From: Verrucomicrobiota bacterium
Lineage (GTDB): Bacteria > Verrucomicrobiota > Kiritimatiellia > JAHIZV01
Assembly: GCA_018814445.1 (NCBI GenBank)
Contig: JAHIZV010000026.1
Span: 1 to 39,091, forward strand
DNA: 39,091 nt
Direction: 5' to 3'
The notes under the pieces were generated by a model, which did not search any database, was not told the origin of the DNA, and worked only from the letters and a program-made list of their open reading frames with translations. Numbering within the stretch: position 1 is the stretch's first letter; each line of letters starts with the position of its first letter. This document shows, one piece after another, positions 24,381 through 32,433 of this stretch. Position numbers and translations under genes: made by a program.

Positions 24381-27300
24381 CTACGGGGCATCCAGCCTGA
24401 CGTTGTACATCCGCATCGTATCGCCGGGGGAGACGGTGGTGTCTATATGTTGACGCGTGGTTTCTACTCCTGCTGATACTCCGTTCTCTGTCACCTGCGT
24501 CAGGGGAATCCATCCGCCGCCGCTGGCCATCAGATTTGTCGTGTATCTCAGGGTGTAGGTTTTGCCGCCTACGCTGTCCCAGGTGATCGTTGGGTTGGGG
24601 CCGGAGTAGTCCAACTGGTGCAGGGCCAGTGATGACGAGGCGCTCTTGGGGTGCGTTCCCGCGTAGGACTCGTCACGGTCCGAAGAGCCGTCTTTGTCCC
24701 AGTCCGAATTCTCATCCGCGTCATCCAGATTCTCAAACTTGTCCATCTCCCAGTCATCGTCAATTCCGTCATGGTCCGTGTCTACGAACGCGGATCCCTG
24801 CCGGATGATGAGGACTGGGTCACTCGTGACTTCCTGTTCGGCTGAACCTGTCAGTTCCAGGTCGGTGACGTAGAAGTTGTGGTTCTCGTCGTTCCCCGCG
24901 CTGCCGTTGAATAACTTGATCTTCCTGACAGCCTGATCCGCATTGGCGGCTAGCGTGCCCGTGATCTCCGTGGCTCCGATCATGAACAAATACTGACCCG
25001 TTGCCGTCACTTCAAACGCAAGATCCAAACCGTCACTGGTGTATCCGACGCCTGTGTCGCGTCCTGCAGTCTGGTCATCAATGACATAGTCTGCGCCGCC
25101 CCCGACGAACTTGAAGACCAAAAGGTCGTCACCCGCGTTGTTCTGCAGGCAGATACCCACAGCTTTGCCGGTATCAATGTAGTTGTTGTCGAATTTCAAC
25201 GAGAGCGTATCGCCTACACTCATTGCCTGGCTGAAAGCTCGAACCGCCACCGAGGTATCCCCGCTATTGGCCCAGAGCCCCCAGCCGTCCGCCCCGATAC
25301 TCAGAAAAGAGTTACCCGGAGTTTCCGCATGGAAGTGACCGGCACTGCCCCCGCTGGTTGTAAGACTCCAACCCCCACCCCAGCCAGACCCGCCATTGTC
25401 ACCGTTGTCCCATCCGTCGGTGTACTCGGTGTTGGATGCTGTGTCCGTCGCGATCACGGCTGAACCCGTCATGGTTCCGGAAACGGTGAATTCGTTTGTT
25501 CCGACGCCGAGACCAAGCGAAAGCGCGGACCAGTTCAAAGCCGAAGGCAATGAACCTGTCACCCCATTGAGTTTGTTGCTCCAAAGGAGACTCCCTCTCA
25601 GACTTGGGTTGGCGACACCTGACAGGTCGTACGTCGCAATGTTATTGGCCACGCTTATTCCTGAAGCGGGATTCGTGATGACGATATCCGGACACGCCGT
25701 GACAGCCAGAGACCAGTCTGAACCTCCATTGTTATCCCAGGTACCTTCGCCGTCGTTGAAAGCGAGGTTAAGCTCCTCCGTACCGGGAAGAATCGAGTAC
25801 GTGTAGGTCCATGATCCGCCTGCGCCCGCACTCATGGCGGGGTTGGGCTCTATCACGTCATTCCATCCGTCGCGACCGATTGCTATATGGACAGGAGAAA
25901 CAAGTTCGAGTGGCCCCTCATTCGGATGATAGGTAATCGTTACATTCACACACCCGCTGGGCTCTGCGGGACCGTACTCCACGGTTGAAGGATTCCCGCA
26001 ATCGGTGATACCCGTGTTCCAGTTACTTCCTTCATTACTGTCGCTCACGGAACCAGCAGTATTCTCAAACCACACGATAGCAGAAGGCGCATCGTCAGGG
26101 ACCGTATTCGTGTACGTCCATACACCACTGCCTGCATCAGCCATCTGATAACGACTCCAGTCCGTCCCGTTGTTGAAACTGATCTGAAGGAACACCGGGC
26201 TCTCCGCGCTCAACGGGCGGCCAGTCGAATCATATGTTGTCACCAGGGGAGTGCAGTCACTGGGGCTGTCCGAAAAGGTCACCGGCGAGGGCGACGTGCC
26301 GTCGTCTTCGACATAGACATGCTGAATCTCGGATTTGTGCGTGTTGCCTTTGCTGTCCACTGTTTCAATGTAGTAATCGAGCAACTTGTTGCGATAGCCG
26401 TTGACTTTGACCCAGTAGTAATCAGCCATCGCGTCCGGCTCCCGGAAGAGATTAAGTCCGTCATTGTTGGTCGGGTCGTCCTTAGGCAATACACGTCTAT
26501 TCATGGTCATAGACACCCAGCTTCCGACACTGGCGCCGCCCGCATAGGTTTCATTGTCGTTGTTATCGAGAGGATTAGTCCCATCGTTGTCCACGCGAAC
26601 CTTGAGCGTGACCGAACTGATGCCCGATACGTCATAGGCGAGCGTCCAGATGTAGAAGTCTGATGGCCACGGATCCGTTTCATAGCCGACCGTTACACTG
26701 CTGTTGAAGTAAGGGGGAACCCCAAGATACTGGCCGCGACCTTTTCCGCCGGGATTCCAGGGAAAGCGCTGCGGCTTGAAGGTTGTGGGTGGAGTGGCAT
26801 CGCCCGAGGCGTCACCAATCACCGGCTCAGCGAGAGACTTTGCGCGGTTGGCGGCAAAGGTATGCTTCACGGCATCATCATTCTGCAGGTTACCATTGAA
26901 ATACAGGAAACCGCTATCGAAACCCCACATCAGGAAATGCCATGCCTGTTCCGCGGCATTCGGGTTATTGTATGTCCCATCGTCCTGGTAAGGCTCTTCG
27001 ATCCGCCATACCTGCACTTCGCCGCCGCCGTCGAGTGTGATCTGCTCAGCCGTCTCACAGTAGTTGATGCCCGCGAACATGACCGCCCAGTTGCGCATAT
27101 CCTGGTGCCATCCATTTTCAAGATCGAAGAATGTGTTCGGGTCATTCGGGTCGATGTCATCATTGTTGATGGTGCGCGGAGGCTCGAGCCAGCGATAGAA
27201 CTGCGGGCTGCCCTGGTCTGCGGCCAGCCAGGAGCCGTCTTCAACGTGTACGATGTCATCAGCGGGTGGCGGGTGATCCGCAAGAAACTGTCCGATGGTA

Positions 27301-28499
27301 GTGGCCTTTTTCCCGTGACTGGATGCTTCATTCATGAACTGAGGCGCGAACTCTGTCCAGAAAGAGCTGCCGCCGCCCCAGAAGTTCTCACCATCGTTAG
27401 TGAGCATGACCAGCGAGGGTTGATCTGGATCATTATACTCTGAAATCTTTCCATCAATGTCCGCCCAGCCGACCTGGGAGTACCCGCTTTGATAGCCATG
27501 ATAGTCACATTGAGGAGCGATGATGATCTTGGACTCGACGCCCGTTTCCGGGTTTACGTATTTCGCGCGGTGCATCTGATACGCGAAGGGAACAGGAAAC
27601 GCATTTCCGTATGAATCGCGATTGTTATTGTACCATTGATCATCCGGTACAGTCGGCCCCAGGAGGTCGGCTCTGTTCGGCGGATCGGCCTTGAGAATAC
27701 CTGCTGCCATGGCTTTGCTTTCATAATTCTGGCAGGTACGCGCGATGTGGCTGTTGCCAATCATCACCCACTTGTAGCCGAACTCAGTCAGCACATCGAT
27801 CATGTGATGCGAGAAAGCCAGTTCGATCGGCCAGAAGCCTTTCGACTGATCGGACATGTCGGCGTTCATACCCCACGATTTGCGGGTGCGCTCGCGCTGC
27901 ATCGCGATCTGCTTGCGCAGAACGCTCTTGGGCAAGAGAGGACTGAAAGCGTGATTATAGGTCTGCCCGAGTATTTCCGCTTTTGAATGTCCGCCGCTGG
28001 TCGTCCAGCCATGCGCTTCGATGTTCTGGTTGTTCCATCCCGGCGAGTAGCCGTACTTCGTGTCGCGCCCGAAACTCCAGAGGTCCCGCTGCAGAGCACC
28101 CGAAAAACTTATCGTCATCCCGGCATCAGGATCGCTCATCGAGCCTACAGACTGCTTTATCCAGTTCTGATACGCGTTCTGCTTGTCCGGATCTTCGAAG
28201 ACCGAGTCATTCCCGCCAACGAGAAGGACAGAAGGATGCTGTTCGGTATCGCCGTAGTAGGCATTGTTAGCGTCTTTGTTCAGCTGAGAGTCATAGCCGA
28301 ACTGCGTCTGGTTCGGCCGGGCGGGATCCGGTTCGCCCCAGTAGATCGGCTGGTGGAGGTGGCGGTGGATGCCGACGTGTACCCCATCGAATGCCGCGCA
28401 TTCGAGGACAGGAAGGAGAACAGATTGCATCAGAAGACATGCGGCGCCTATCCTCAAACCCGTATTTCGCAGCAGGGATAACGTTGATCTTCCGCACAT
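24381..28499 (-). CDS. Secreted GH57 alpha-glucanase with two starch-binding-like modules
   Basis: A 1372-residue exported enzyme. ATG 28499 is preferred over an upstream GTG because AGGAG lies 8 nt ahead; a Sec signal peptide ends near residue 36. GH57 conserved regions are HLHQP at 47-51, nucleophile E226 in 'GFWPIELAFS' and acid D369 in 'LTNDGENFW', closest to amylopullulanase-type GH57. About 600-735 is a beta-rich domain. About 765-834 and 865-935 are paired CBM25-like modules ('HIAIGRDGWN…WTYTY…FNDGEGTWDNNGGSDWSL'). 1020-1220 resembles a jelly-roll. 'DTDHDGIDDDWE' at 1240-1251 and the acidic spacer after it look calcium-binding. 1291-1372 is a PVC-type C-terminal domain. It probably degrades starch, glycogen or pullulan outside the cytoplasm. 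The product linkage is not determinable. Confidence 0.85.
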   Translation of the reverse strand: MCGRSTLSLLRNTGLRIGAACLLMQSVLLPVLECAAFDGVHVGIHRHLHQPIYWGEPDPARPNQTQFGYDSQLNKDANNAYYGDTEQHPSVLLVGGNDSVFEDPDKQNAYQNWIKQSVGSMSDPDAGMTISFSGALQRDLWSFGRDTKYGYSPGWNNQNIEAHGWTTSGGHSKAEILGQTYNHAFSPLLPKSVLRKQIAMQRERTRKSWGMNADMSDQSKGFWPIELAFSHHMIDVLTEFGYKWVMIGNSHIARTCQNYESKAMAAGILKADPPNRADLLGPTVPDDQWYNNNRDSYGNAFPVPFAYQMHRAKYVNPETGVESKIIIAPQCDYHGYQSGYSQVGWADIDGKISEYNDPDQPSLVMLTNDGENFWGGGSSFWTEFAPQFMNEASSHGKKATTIGQFLADHPPPADDIVHVEDGSWLAADQGSPQFYRWLEPPRTINNDDIDPNDPNTFFDLENGWHQDMRNWAVMFAGINYCETAEQITLDGGGEVQVWRIEEPYQDDGTYNNPNAAEQAWHFLMWGFDSGFLYFNGNLQNDDAVKHTFAANRAKSLAEPVIGDASGDATPPTTFKPQRFPWNPGGKGRGQYLGVPPYFNSSVTVGYETDPWPSDFYIWTLAYDVSGISSVTLKVRVDNDGTNPLDNNDNETYAGGASVGSWVSMTMNRRVLPKDDPTNNDGLNLFREPDAMADYYWVKVNGYRNKLLDYYIETVDSKGNTHKSEIQHVYVEDDGTSPSPVTFSDSPSDCTPLVTTYDSTGRPLSAESPVFLQISFNNGTDWSRYQMADAGSGVWTYTNTVPDDAPSAIVWFENTAGSVSDSNEGSNWNTGITDCGNPSTVEYGPAEPSGCVNVTITYHPNEGPLELVSPVHIAIGRDGWNDVIEPNPAMSAGAGGSWTYTYSILPGTEELNLAFNDGEGTWDNNGGSDWSLAVTACPDIVITNPASGISVANNIATYDLSGVANPSLRGSLLWSNKLNGVTGSLPSALNWSALSLGLGVGTNEFTVSGTMTGSAVIATDTASNTEYTDGWDNGDNGGSGWGGGWSLTTSGGSAGHFHAETPGNSFLSIGADGWGLWANSGDTSVAVRAFSQAMSVGDTLSLKFDNNYIDTGKAVGICLQNNAGDDLLVFKFVGGGADYVIDDQTAGRDTGVGYTSDGLDLAFEVTATGQYLFMIGATEITGTLAANADQAVRKIKLFNGSAGNDENHNFYVTDLELTGSAEQEVTSDPVLIIRQGSAFVDTDHDGIDDDWEMDKFENLDDADENSDWDKDGSSDRDESYAGTHPKSASSSLALHQLDYSGPNPTITWDSVGGKTYTLRYTTNLMASGGGWIPLTQVTENGVSAGVETTRQHIDTTVSPGDTMRMYNVRLDAP

Positions 28500-28598
28500 C
28501 TTAAGACTCCTGGAACTTTCAAGCACACTGTTTCATTGAGCGGGATGCTCCGTTCCGCTCGTGATCTTGTGTCCTAATAACCCCGTAAAGTCTTAATA

Positions 28599-28612
28599 GT
28601 TAAACGGTTTAC
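28599..28612. promoter_or_regulatory. LacI-type operator-like dyad upstream of the GH57 gene
   Basis: GTTAAACGGTTTAC is an inverted repeat around a central base, about 100 bp upstream of the GH57 start codon. Its AAAC/GTTT half-sites resemble targets of LacI/GalR-family sugar regulators. The core TTAAACGGTTT also occurs (inverted) at 21525-21535, where it lies between convergent genes, so the motif alone is weak evidence. Confidence 0.35.
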
Positions 28613-28691
28613 TTAATTAATTCACGGGAGTCCAAAGCCCTGCGTGGCAGAGCTCCGCATCGTTTAGGTCCTTTGGGTCCCTTCCGTCCTT

Positions 28692-28718
28692 TTCAGGTCG
28701 GAAGAGAAGCGACCTGAA
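28692..28718 (-). terminator. Hairpin terminator of the mscS-glycerate kinase operon
   Basis: TTCAGGTCG and CGACCTGAA form a perfect 9-bp stem around a 9-nt loop, starting 13 nt after the TAG of the spermidine-synthase-like gene. TTTAGGTC and GACCTAAG further out can extend the structure. The minus-strand continuation is not T-rich, so termination is not guaranteed. Confidence 0.55.
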
Positions 28719-28731
28719 GGATCAAAACGAC

Positions 28732-29451
28732 CTAAGCCTCGGAGCTATCGCCACCGGGCGGCAGAACCCCTCTGTTCTCGGACGCGACCCATACGAAACG
28801 TGAGCGCGATTTGCTTCCTTTGTAGGCGGGGACGCGGAAGCTGCGCACATGGAAGTTACAACTCATCAGGAGGTGTTCGAACTTCCTGCCCGGCTGAGCC
28901 GACCAGACAGCCAGACATCCCCGCTCGCGAAGTGAGTCGCGACAGGCCAGAATTCCTTGAGGACCGTACAGGCGGCGGTTCCCCGCATCGGTCACCGCAC
29001 CGGGACCATTGTCGATATCCAGCAGGACCGCATCGAAGATGTTTCTGGAGCGTGATATGAGGTCGACGACATCGCCTCTCTGGATTTCCACTCGTTTATC
29101 CCTCAGCGGGTGACCGTTCAGTTCCGCGAGGAACTCATGATTCCATTTGACGACAGCGGGTATCAGTTCGCACACAACGACTTTCGCGTGGGGACCCACC
29201 ATATCCAGAGTCTGACGCAAGGTGTAGCCCATACCCAGGCCGCCAATGAGCACGCGCGGCTCGTTGCGTTCAATCAGATGAGCACAACCCAGCCGCGCCA
29301 GCTCCAGCTCCGATTCATGCTGGCGACTGCGCATCAACTCCTGACCATTGACCTTGATGAAGAAATCACGGTCATGTTGCCAGAGGACCATTTCACCCCC
29401 GTCAGGCGTGCGCGATGCAGCAATTCTCAGTCTCGGTTTCATGGTGGACAA
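28732..29451 (-). CDS. Spermidine-synthase-like protein (class I methyltransferase fold)
   Basis: A 239-residue protein with the nucleotide-binding half of polyamine aminopropyltransferases: 'ELELARLGCAHLIERNEPRVLIGGLGMGYTLRQTL' holds the Gly-rich motif I, 'VVVCELIPAVVKWN' gives the acidic ribose-binding residue, and 'FDAVLLDIDNGPGAVT' replaces the catalytic 'DSSDPIGPA'-type loop of true spermidine synthases. The N-terminal beta-domain is reduced. It may be a methyltransferase or a divergent aminopropyltransferase, and the substrate is unknown. It is the last gene of the mscS-glxK operon, 9 nt after glycerate kinase. Similar stand-alone 'spermidine synthase-like' proteins are common and mostly uncharacterised. 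Confidence 0.78.
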   Translation of the reverse strand: MSTMKPRLRIAASRTPDGGEMVLWQHDRDFFIKVNGQELMRSRQHESELELARLGCAHLIERNEPRVLIGGLGMGYTLRQTLDMVGPHAKVVVCELIPAVVKWNHEFLAELNGHPLRDKRVEIQRGDVVDLISRSRNIFDAVLLDIDNGPGAVTDAGNRRLYGPQGILACRDSLRERGCLAVWSAQPGRKFEHLLMSCNFHVRSFRVPAYKGSKSRSRFVWVASENRGVLPPGGDSSEA

Positions 29452-29460
29452 ACTATGCGA

Positions 29461-30579
29461 TCAAAGGTGGCTCCATGTGAGGAACTTCCCGGTTGCTTCG
29501 GCCAGCAGTGATTCCGCCTCGGCAAGGGCGTCGTCCAGCGGCATCGTGTCAGGCCGGGTTGCGAATGCGGCTTCAATGCCTGCTTCTTTGATGGCCTTGT
29601 CCGAGAGCTGGATTGTGCCGGCAATGACGCACACGCGCGAACCCGCCTGCTTTGCGGCCCTGATCACTCCCGAGACGACTTTGCCCCTGAGCGACTGACT
29701 ATCGAACTTCCCCTCCCCGGTCACAACCCAGTCCGCGCCACTGAGCGCATCCTTCAATCCGGAAAATTCCATCACCGTGTCGATTCCCGGAATAAGCTTC
29801 GCGCCCATAAAGGCAACCGCCCCCGCCGAGAGCCCGCCGGCCGCGCCGCCTCCCGGGATGTCCATTTCTATCCCCGTCTGCTCCCGCACGAGACGAGAAA
29901 CTACTTCCAGCCCGGCCGAAAGACATTCAACCATTTCCGGTGAAGCCCCTTTCTGCGGCCCGTATATCGGAGCGGCGCCATATTCGCCCAGCAACGGGTT
30001 GTCCACATCACAAAGAACATCCACCTCGGGCAGGTGCAGATCGGTTGGCGGCACGACCTTTGCGACCTTTGACAGGCCCTCTCCCCCAAGCGGGATCTCT
30101 GCTCCAGCTCCATCAAGAAACTTCCATCCGAGCGCCATTGCCGCGCCGACGCCGCCATCGACCGTTGCGCTCCCTCCAACAGCCAGAAGTATTCTTCGCG
30201 GCGCCCGCTCAAGGCAGGCCCGGATCAACTCGCCGGTTCCAAAGGTTGTCGTCAGACAGGGGTTGTATTCATCCGCGCGAAGAAGCGGAAGGCCGCTTGC
30301 CGAAGCCATTTCAACCAGAGCCGTCCTGTCCTTCTCAAACCAGGCGTAGCCCGCCTTAATTTTCATCGAAGGCAGTGGGCCCATGACTTCGCGGGCAACC
30401 CACTCGCCTCCGCGAGCTTCCATCAGCGCATCTGCCGTACCTTCGCCACCATCCGCCATCGGTTTCAGAATCACTTCCGCGGAAGGCAGTACAGCATGTA
30501 TCGCCTCAGAGATAATGCGACAGGCGTCGTGCGCATGAAGCGTCCCCTTGAAGGAATCCATAGCGAGGACAATCTTCAC
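29461..30579 (-). CDS. glxK: Glycerate kinase (GlxK/GarK family)
   Basis: Phosphorylates glycerate with ATP, in this family usually to 2-phosphoglycerate, feeding lower glycolysis. The 372 residues match the family (PF02595). Landmarks are 'MDSFKGTL' at 7-14, 'KPMADGGEGTADAL', 'ILLAVGGSATVDGGVGAAMALGW', 'DVDNPLLGEYGAAPIYGPQKGAS', 'GGGAAGGLSAGA' and 'VTGEGKFDSQSLRGKV'. It lies 3 nt after mscS and 9 nt before the spermidine-synthase-like gene, so all three are probably one transcript. Glycerate is a product of glucosylglycerate phosphorolysis, and the required enzymes are encoded about 12 kb away. That connection is an inference; glycerate could equally come from glycolate or sugar-acid breakdown. 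Confidence 0.94.
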   Translation of the reverse strand: MKIVLAMDSFKGTLHAHDACRIISEAIHAVLPSAEVILKPMADGGEGTADALMEARGGEWVAREVMGPLPSMKIKAGYAWFEKDRTALVEMASASGLPLLRADEYNPCLTTTFGTGELIRACLERAPRRILLAVGGSATVDGGVGAAMALGWKFLDGAGAEIPLGGEGLSKVAKVVPPTDLHLPEVDVLCDVDNPLLGEYGAAPIYGPQKGASPEMVECLSAGLEVVSRLVREQTGIEMDIPGGGAAGGLSAGAVAFMGAKLIPGIDTVMEFSGLKDALSGADWVVTGEGKFDSQSLRGKVVSGVIRAAKQAGSRVCVIAGTIQLSDKAIKEAGIEAAFATRPDTMPLDDALAEAESLLAEATGKFLTWSHL

Positions 30580-30582
30580 AAC

Positions 30583-31533
30583 TCAGATTCCCTTGTGCGG
30601 ATCGTCGGCCCGGGCTTCCGGTTTTCCTTCGGAGATATTGTGGTAGAAGCGCGTTGTAGGATAGGCGAAATCAATATCATCCGCTTTCGCGAACGCCGTC
30701 AGGACTTCTTCCCATATCGCCGTCTCTGACGATCGTCGCTTTCTCGGCTCGCACAGATAACGGATGGTCAGGGTCACGCCGTTGTCCGCGACTGACGTCC
30801 ACACGATTGGAGTCAGATGCTGGAAGAAGATGAGGTACTTGCGCGCCGCTTTTCGGACTTCACGTTCGGCGGCCGCGCTCTGGATACACGAATGCTCGTT
30901 GGCAATTGTCGAAAGAACTTCTTTCGCCTTTTTCCAGTCGCTCTCGAACGTCACTGTAATCGGCAATTCATTCCAGATGAAGTTGAACCCCTGGACGTAG
31001 TTCGCAACGCTCTGCTTGAACAGGATTCCGTTCGGCACATGAATAATGCGTCCTGTGCTCTGGTCCGCGTTGACCCAGTTGCGAATTTCAACGAGCGAGA
31101 ACTGGAAGAGGCGAATGTCGATCACGTCACCAGCCTGTTCACCGATCTGAATCCGGTCGCCGACAACGAACGGTTTGCGCGTCGTAAGGAAAATCCAACC
31201 CGCAAGATTGGTGACTGGATCCTGCAGTGCGATGGCAATACCGGCAGAGAGAATACCGAAGTAGGCCATGAGGCCCGTGATGCCCCCGAGCCAGATGCGG
31301 ACCATGGCGATCAGCGCAATGAATCCGACGACATAGCCGACAGTCTTTCCCGCGATGTAGCGGCGCGCCATATCTTCCGTGCGCTTGTGAACGATCATTG
31401 AGGCAATGACTCGGAGAATGAGGTAGATGATCCATACACAGACCGTCCACAGAATCTTGTCCATTGTATCGGGAGAAAGACCAATGTACTGATTGATCAG
31501 TTCCTTCAGCGATGTCCATCCTTCACTTATCAT
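30583..31533 (-). CDS. MscS-family mechanosensitive channel
   Basis: A 316-residue small-conductance mechanosensitive channel that opens under membrane tension to release solutes on hypo-osmotic shock. ATG 31533 is chosen for GGAGG 5 nt upstream; a TTG further out is less likely. Membrane helices are at about 27-47, 64-82 and 85-117. The pore helix and the signature 'GIAIALQDPVTNLAGWIFLTTRKPFVVGDRIQIGEQAGDVIDI' are classic MscS. A cytoplasmic alpha/beta domain follows ('TVTFESDWKKAKEVLSTI'). It is the first gene of an operon with glycerate kinase. Its pairing with glycerate metabolism near a glucosylglycerate cluster fits osmolyte release and recovery. Confidence 0.93.
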   Translation of the reverse strand: MISEGWTSLKELINQYIGLSPDTMDKILWTVCVWIIYLILRVIASMIVHKRTEDMARRYIAGKTVGYVVGFIALIAMVRIWLGGITGLMAYFGILSAGIAIALQDPVTNLAGWIFLTTRKPFVVGDRIQIGEQAGDVIDIRLFQFSLVEIRNWVNADQSTGRIIHVPNGILFKQSVANYVQGFNFIWNELPITVTFESDWKKAKEVLSTIANEHSCIQSAAAEREVRKAARKYLIFFQHLTPIVWTSVADNGVTLTIRYLCEPRKRRSSETAIWEEVLTAFAKADDIDFAYPTTRFYHNISEGKPEARADDPHKGI

Positions 31534-31723
31534 AGCGTCCTCCAAAAATGCGCTCGGCGAACAATAGCGGATAATCCCGCCCGGAACATCCTCAAATAGT
31601 TGTCAGCGTCAGGCATCCGGCTTCTATTCCTTCGTTCGTCCCCTGATCGTCTCATCTTTTCCCCTATATGACCCGAGTTTTTGCATTTTTGCGAAGCTGA
31701 TCTCCGGAAAAAGGATCCACTGC

Positions 31724-31738
31724 TTCCAAGTGTGGGAA
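31724..31738. promoter_or_regulatory. Dyad TTCCAA-N3-TGGGAA upstream of the lipoprotein gene
   Basis: A 6-bp inverted repeat with one mismatch, matching the perfect CTTCCAA-N3-TTGGAAG dyad at 8884-8900. It is about 85 bp upstream of the sigma-54 promoter, where an enhancer-binding activator would be expected to sit. A functional role is speculative. Confidence 0.3.
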
Positions 31739-31821
31739 AATAGAGGAATTCCGGCCGAAAATCAGCCGAATCAGGGATGTCCGATCCGGCTTTCGAGAAA
31801 ACCGCCTGCCATCGGGGAATC

Positions 31822-31837
31822 TGGCATATCAATTGCT
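31822..31837 (+). promoter_or_regulatory. Sigma-54 (RpoN) promoter of the lipoprotein gene
   Basis: TGGCATATCAATTGCT matches the -24/-12 consensus (TGGCA-N6-TTGC) with the exact 10-nt distance between GG and GC. The predicted start is near 31848, giving a leader of about 19 nt that contains GAAGGAG and leads to the ATG at 31867. A sigma-54 promoter requires an ATP-driven activator; none is encoded in the window. Confidence 0.7.
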
Positions 31838-31866
31838 TTTTCTAGCTATGGAAGGAGAACAAGAAA

Positions 31867-32433
31867 ATGAAAACGGTTCTGAAGACGCTGGCGGTGATAT
31901 GGGCAGTCCTGGTGGCGATGGGCTGTTCTTCTGTGCCGAATCCCTACATCCCGGAAACGGTAGGTGTGGTAACCCCCGGCAAACTCGAAAGCGGCCTCCA
32001 GGTGAGAATCACTCCCATCGAGGACCATACCCCCCTCGGCACGCCGGTTCTCTTCCGTGTACATATCCGCAATGTCGGCGAGAATGCCCTATGGGTTCCC
32101 AAAGACCCGACCCTCGTGTTTCTCTGGACCTATCCGAACGGGCGCCGCGACAACTTCGTACTCGAGGATCCGGCTCCCCGTCATTTCCGTGAACAGGAAG
32201 CCGTTCTGTTGCAGCCGGGACACCAGGTCACACTTTCCCAGGCGATTGAGACCTATTACTTTCCGCGGCCCGGCATCACCGAGTTCTCCGTCGTGATAAA
32301 CGTTCCGCGGAATACGAATCCCGAGCTGGATCCCTTCTGGCACGGTGAACTGACGTCGAACTCCTACGGAATCCGGATGATGAAACCGGGACAAGGTGTG
32401 GCGCAGTTGGCAATGAACGACACTTCTTCCTAA
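31867..32433 (+). CDS. Small lipoprotein, unknown function
   Basis: A 188-residue lipoprotein. A hydrophobic signal ('VLKTLAVIWAVLVAMGC') ends in a lipobox with Cys20. The mature part is beta-rich ('LQVRITPIEDHTPLGTPVLFRVHIRNVGENALWVPKDPTLVFLW', 'GHQVTLSQAIETYYFPRPGITEFSVVINVP'). It resembles an immunoglobulin-like fold seen in periplasmic 'intracellular proteinase inhibitor'-type domains, but no family is recognised. The start has GAAGGAG 9-15 nt upstream. It is driven by a sigma-54 promoter. The stop codon overlaps the stop of the convergent amylase gene (4 shared bases). It is probably anchored in the outer or inner membrane, facing the periplasm. Confidence 0.82.
   Translation: MKTVLKTLAVIWAVLVAMGCSSVPNPYIPETVGVVTPGKLESGLQVRITPIEDHTPLGTPVLFRVHIRNVGENALWVPKDPTLVFLWTYPNGRRDNFVLEDPAPRHFREQEAVLLQPGHQVTLSQAIETYYFPRPGITEFSVVINVPRNTNPELDPFWHGELTSNSYGIRMMKPGQGVAQLAMNDTSS

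Larger units (their letters stand above)
31534..31866. other. 333-bp divergent regulatory region
   Basis: Separates mscS (minus) from the lipoprotein gene (plus). It contains the mscS ribosome site, a TTCCAA-N3-TGGGAA dyad at 31724-31738, a TTTTTGC direct repeat near 31679-31692 and a sigma-54 promoter at 31822-31837. For mscS I see no strong promoter: TTGAGG with TATCCG 16 nt downstream on the minus strand is a poor candidate. There is no credible gene. Confidence 0.55.

Noticed and set aside
24234-24476. Plus-strand 80-codon frame starting next to the toxin gene
   Set aside because: It overlaps the toxin operator and the GH57 3' end in antisense and has no ribosome site or family resemblance.
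24239-24480. Antisense RNA or type I toxin near the TA locus
   Set aside because: Only a weak promoter-like TACAAT on the plus strand is present, with no structured RNA or small hydrophobic frame.
31530-31832. Minus-strand 100-codon frame in the mscS-lipoprotein gap
   Set aside because: It lies over the promoter region, has atypical composition and no motifs; it reads past the mscS ribosome site.
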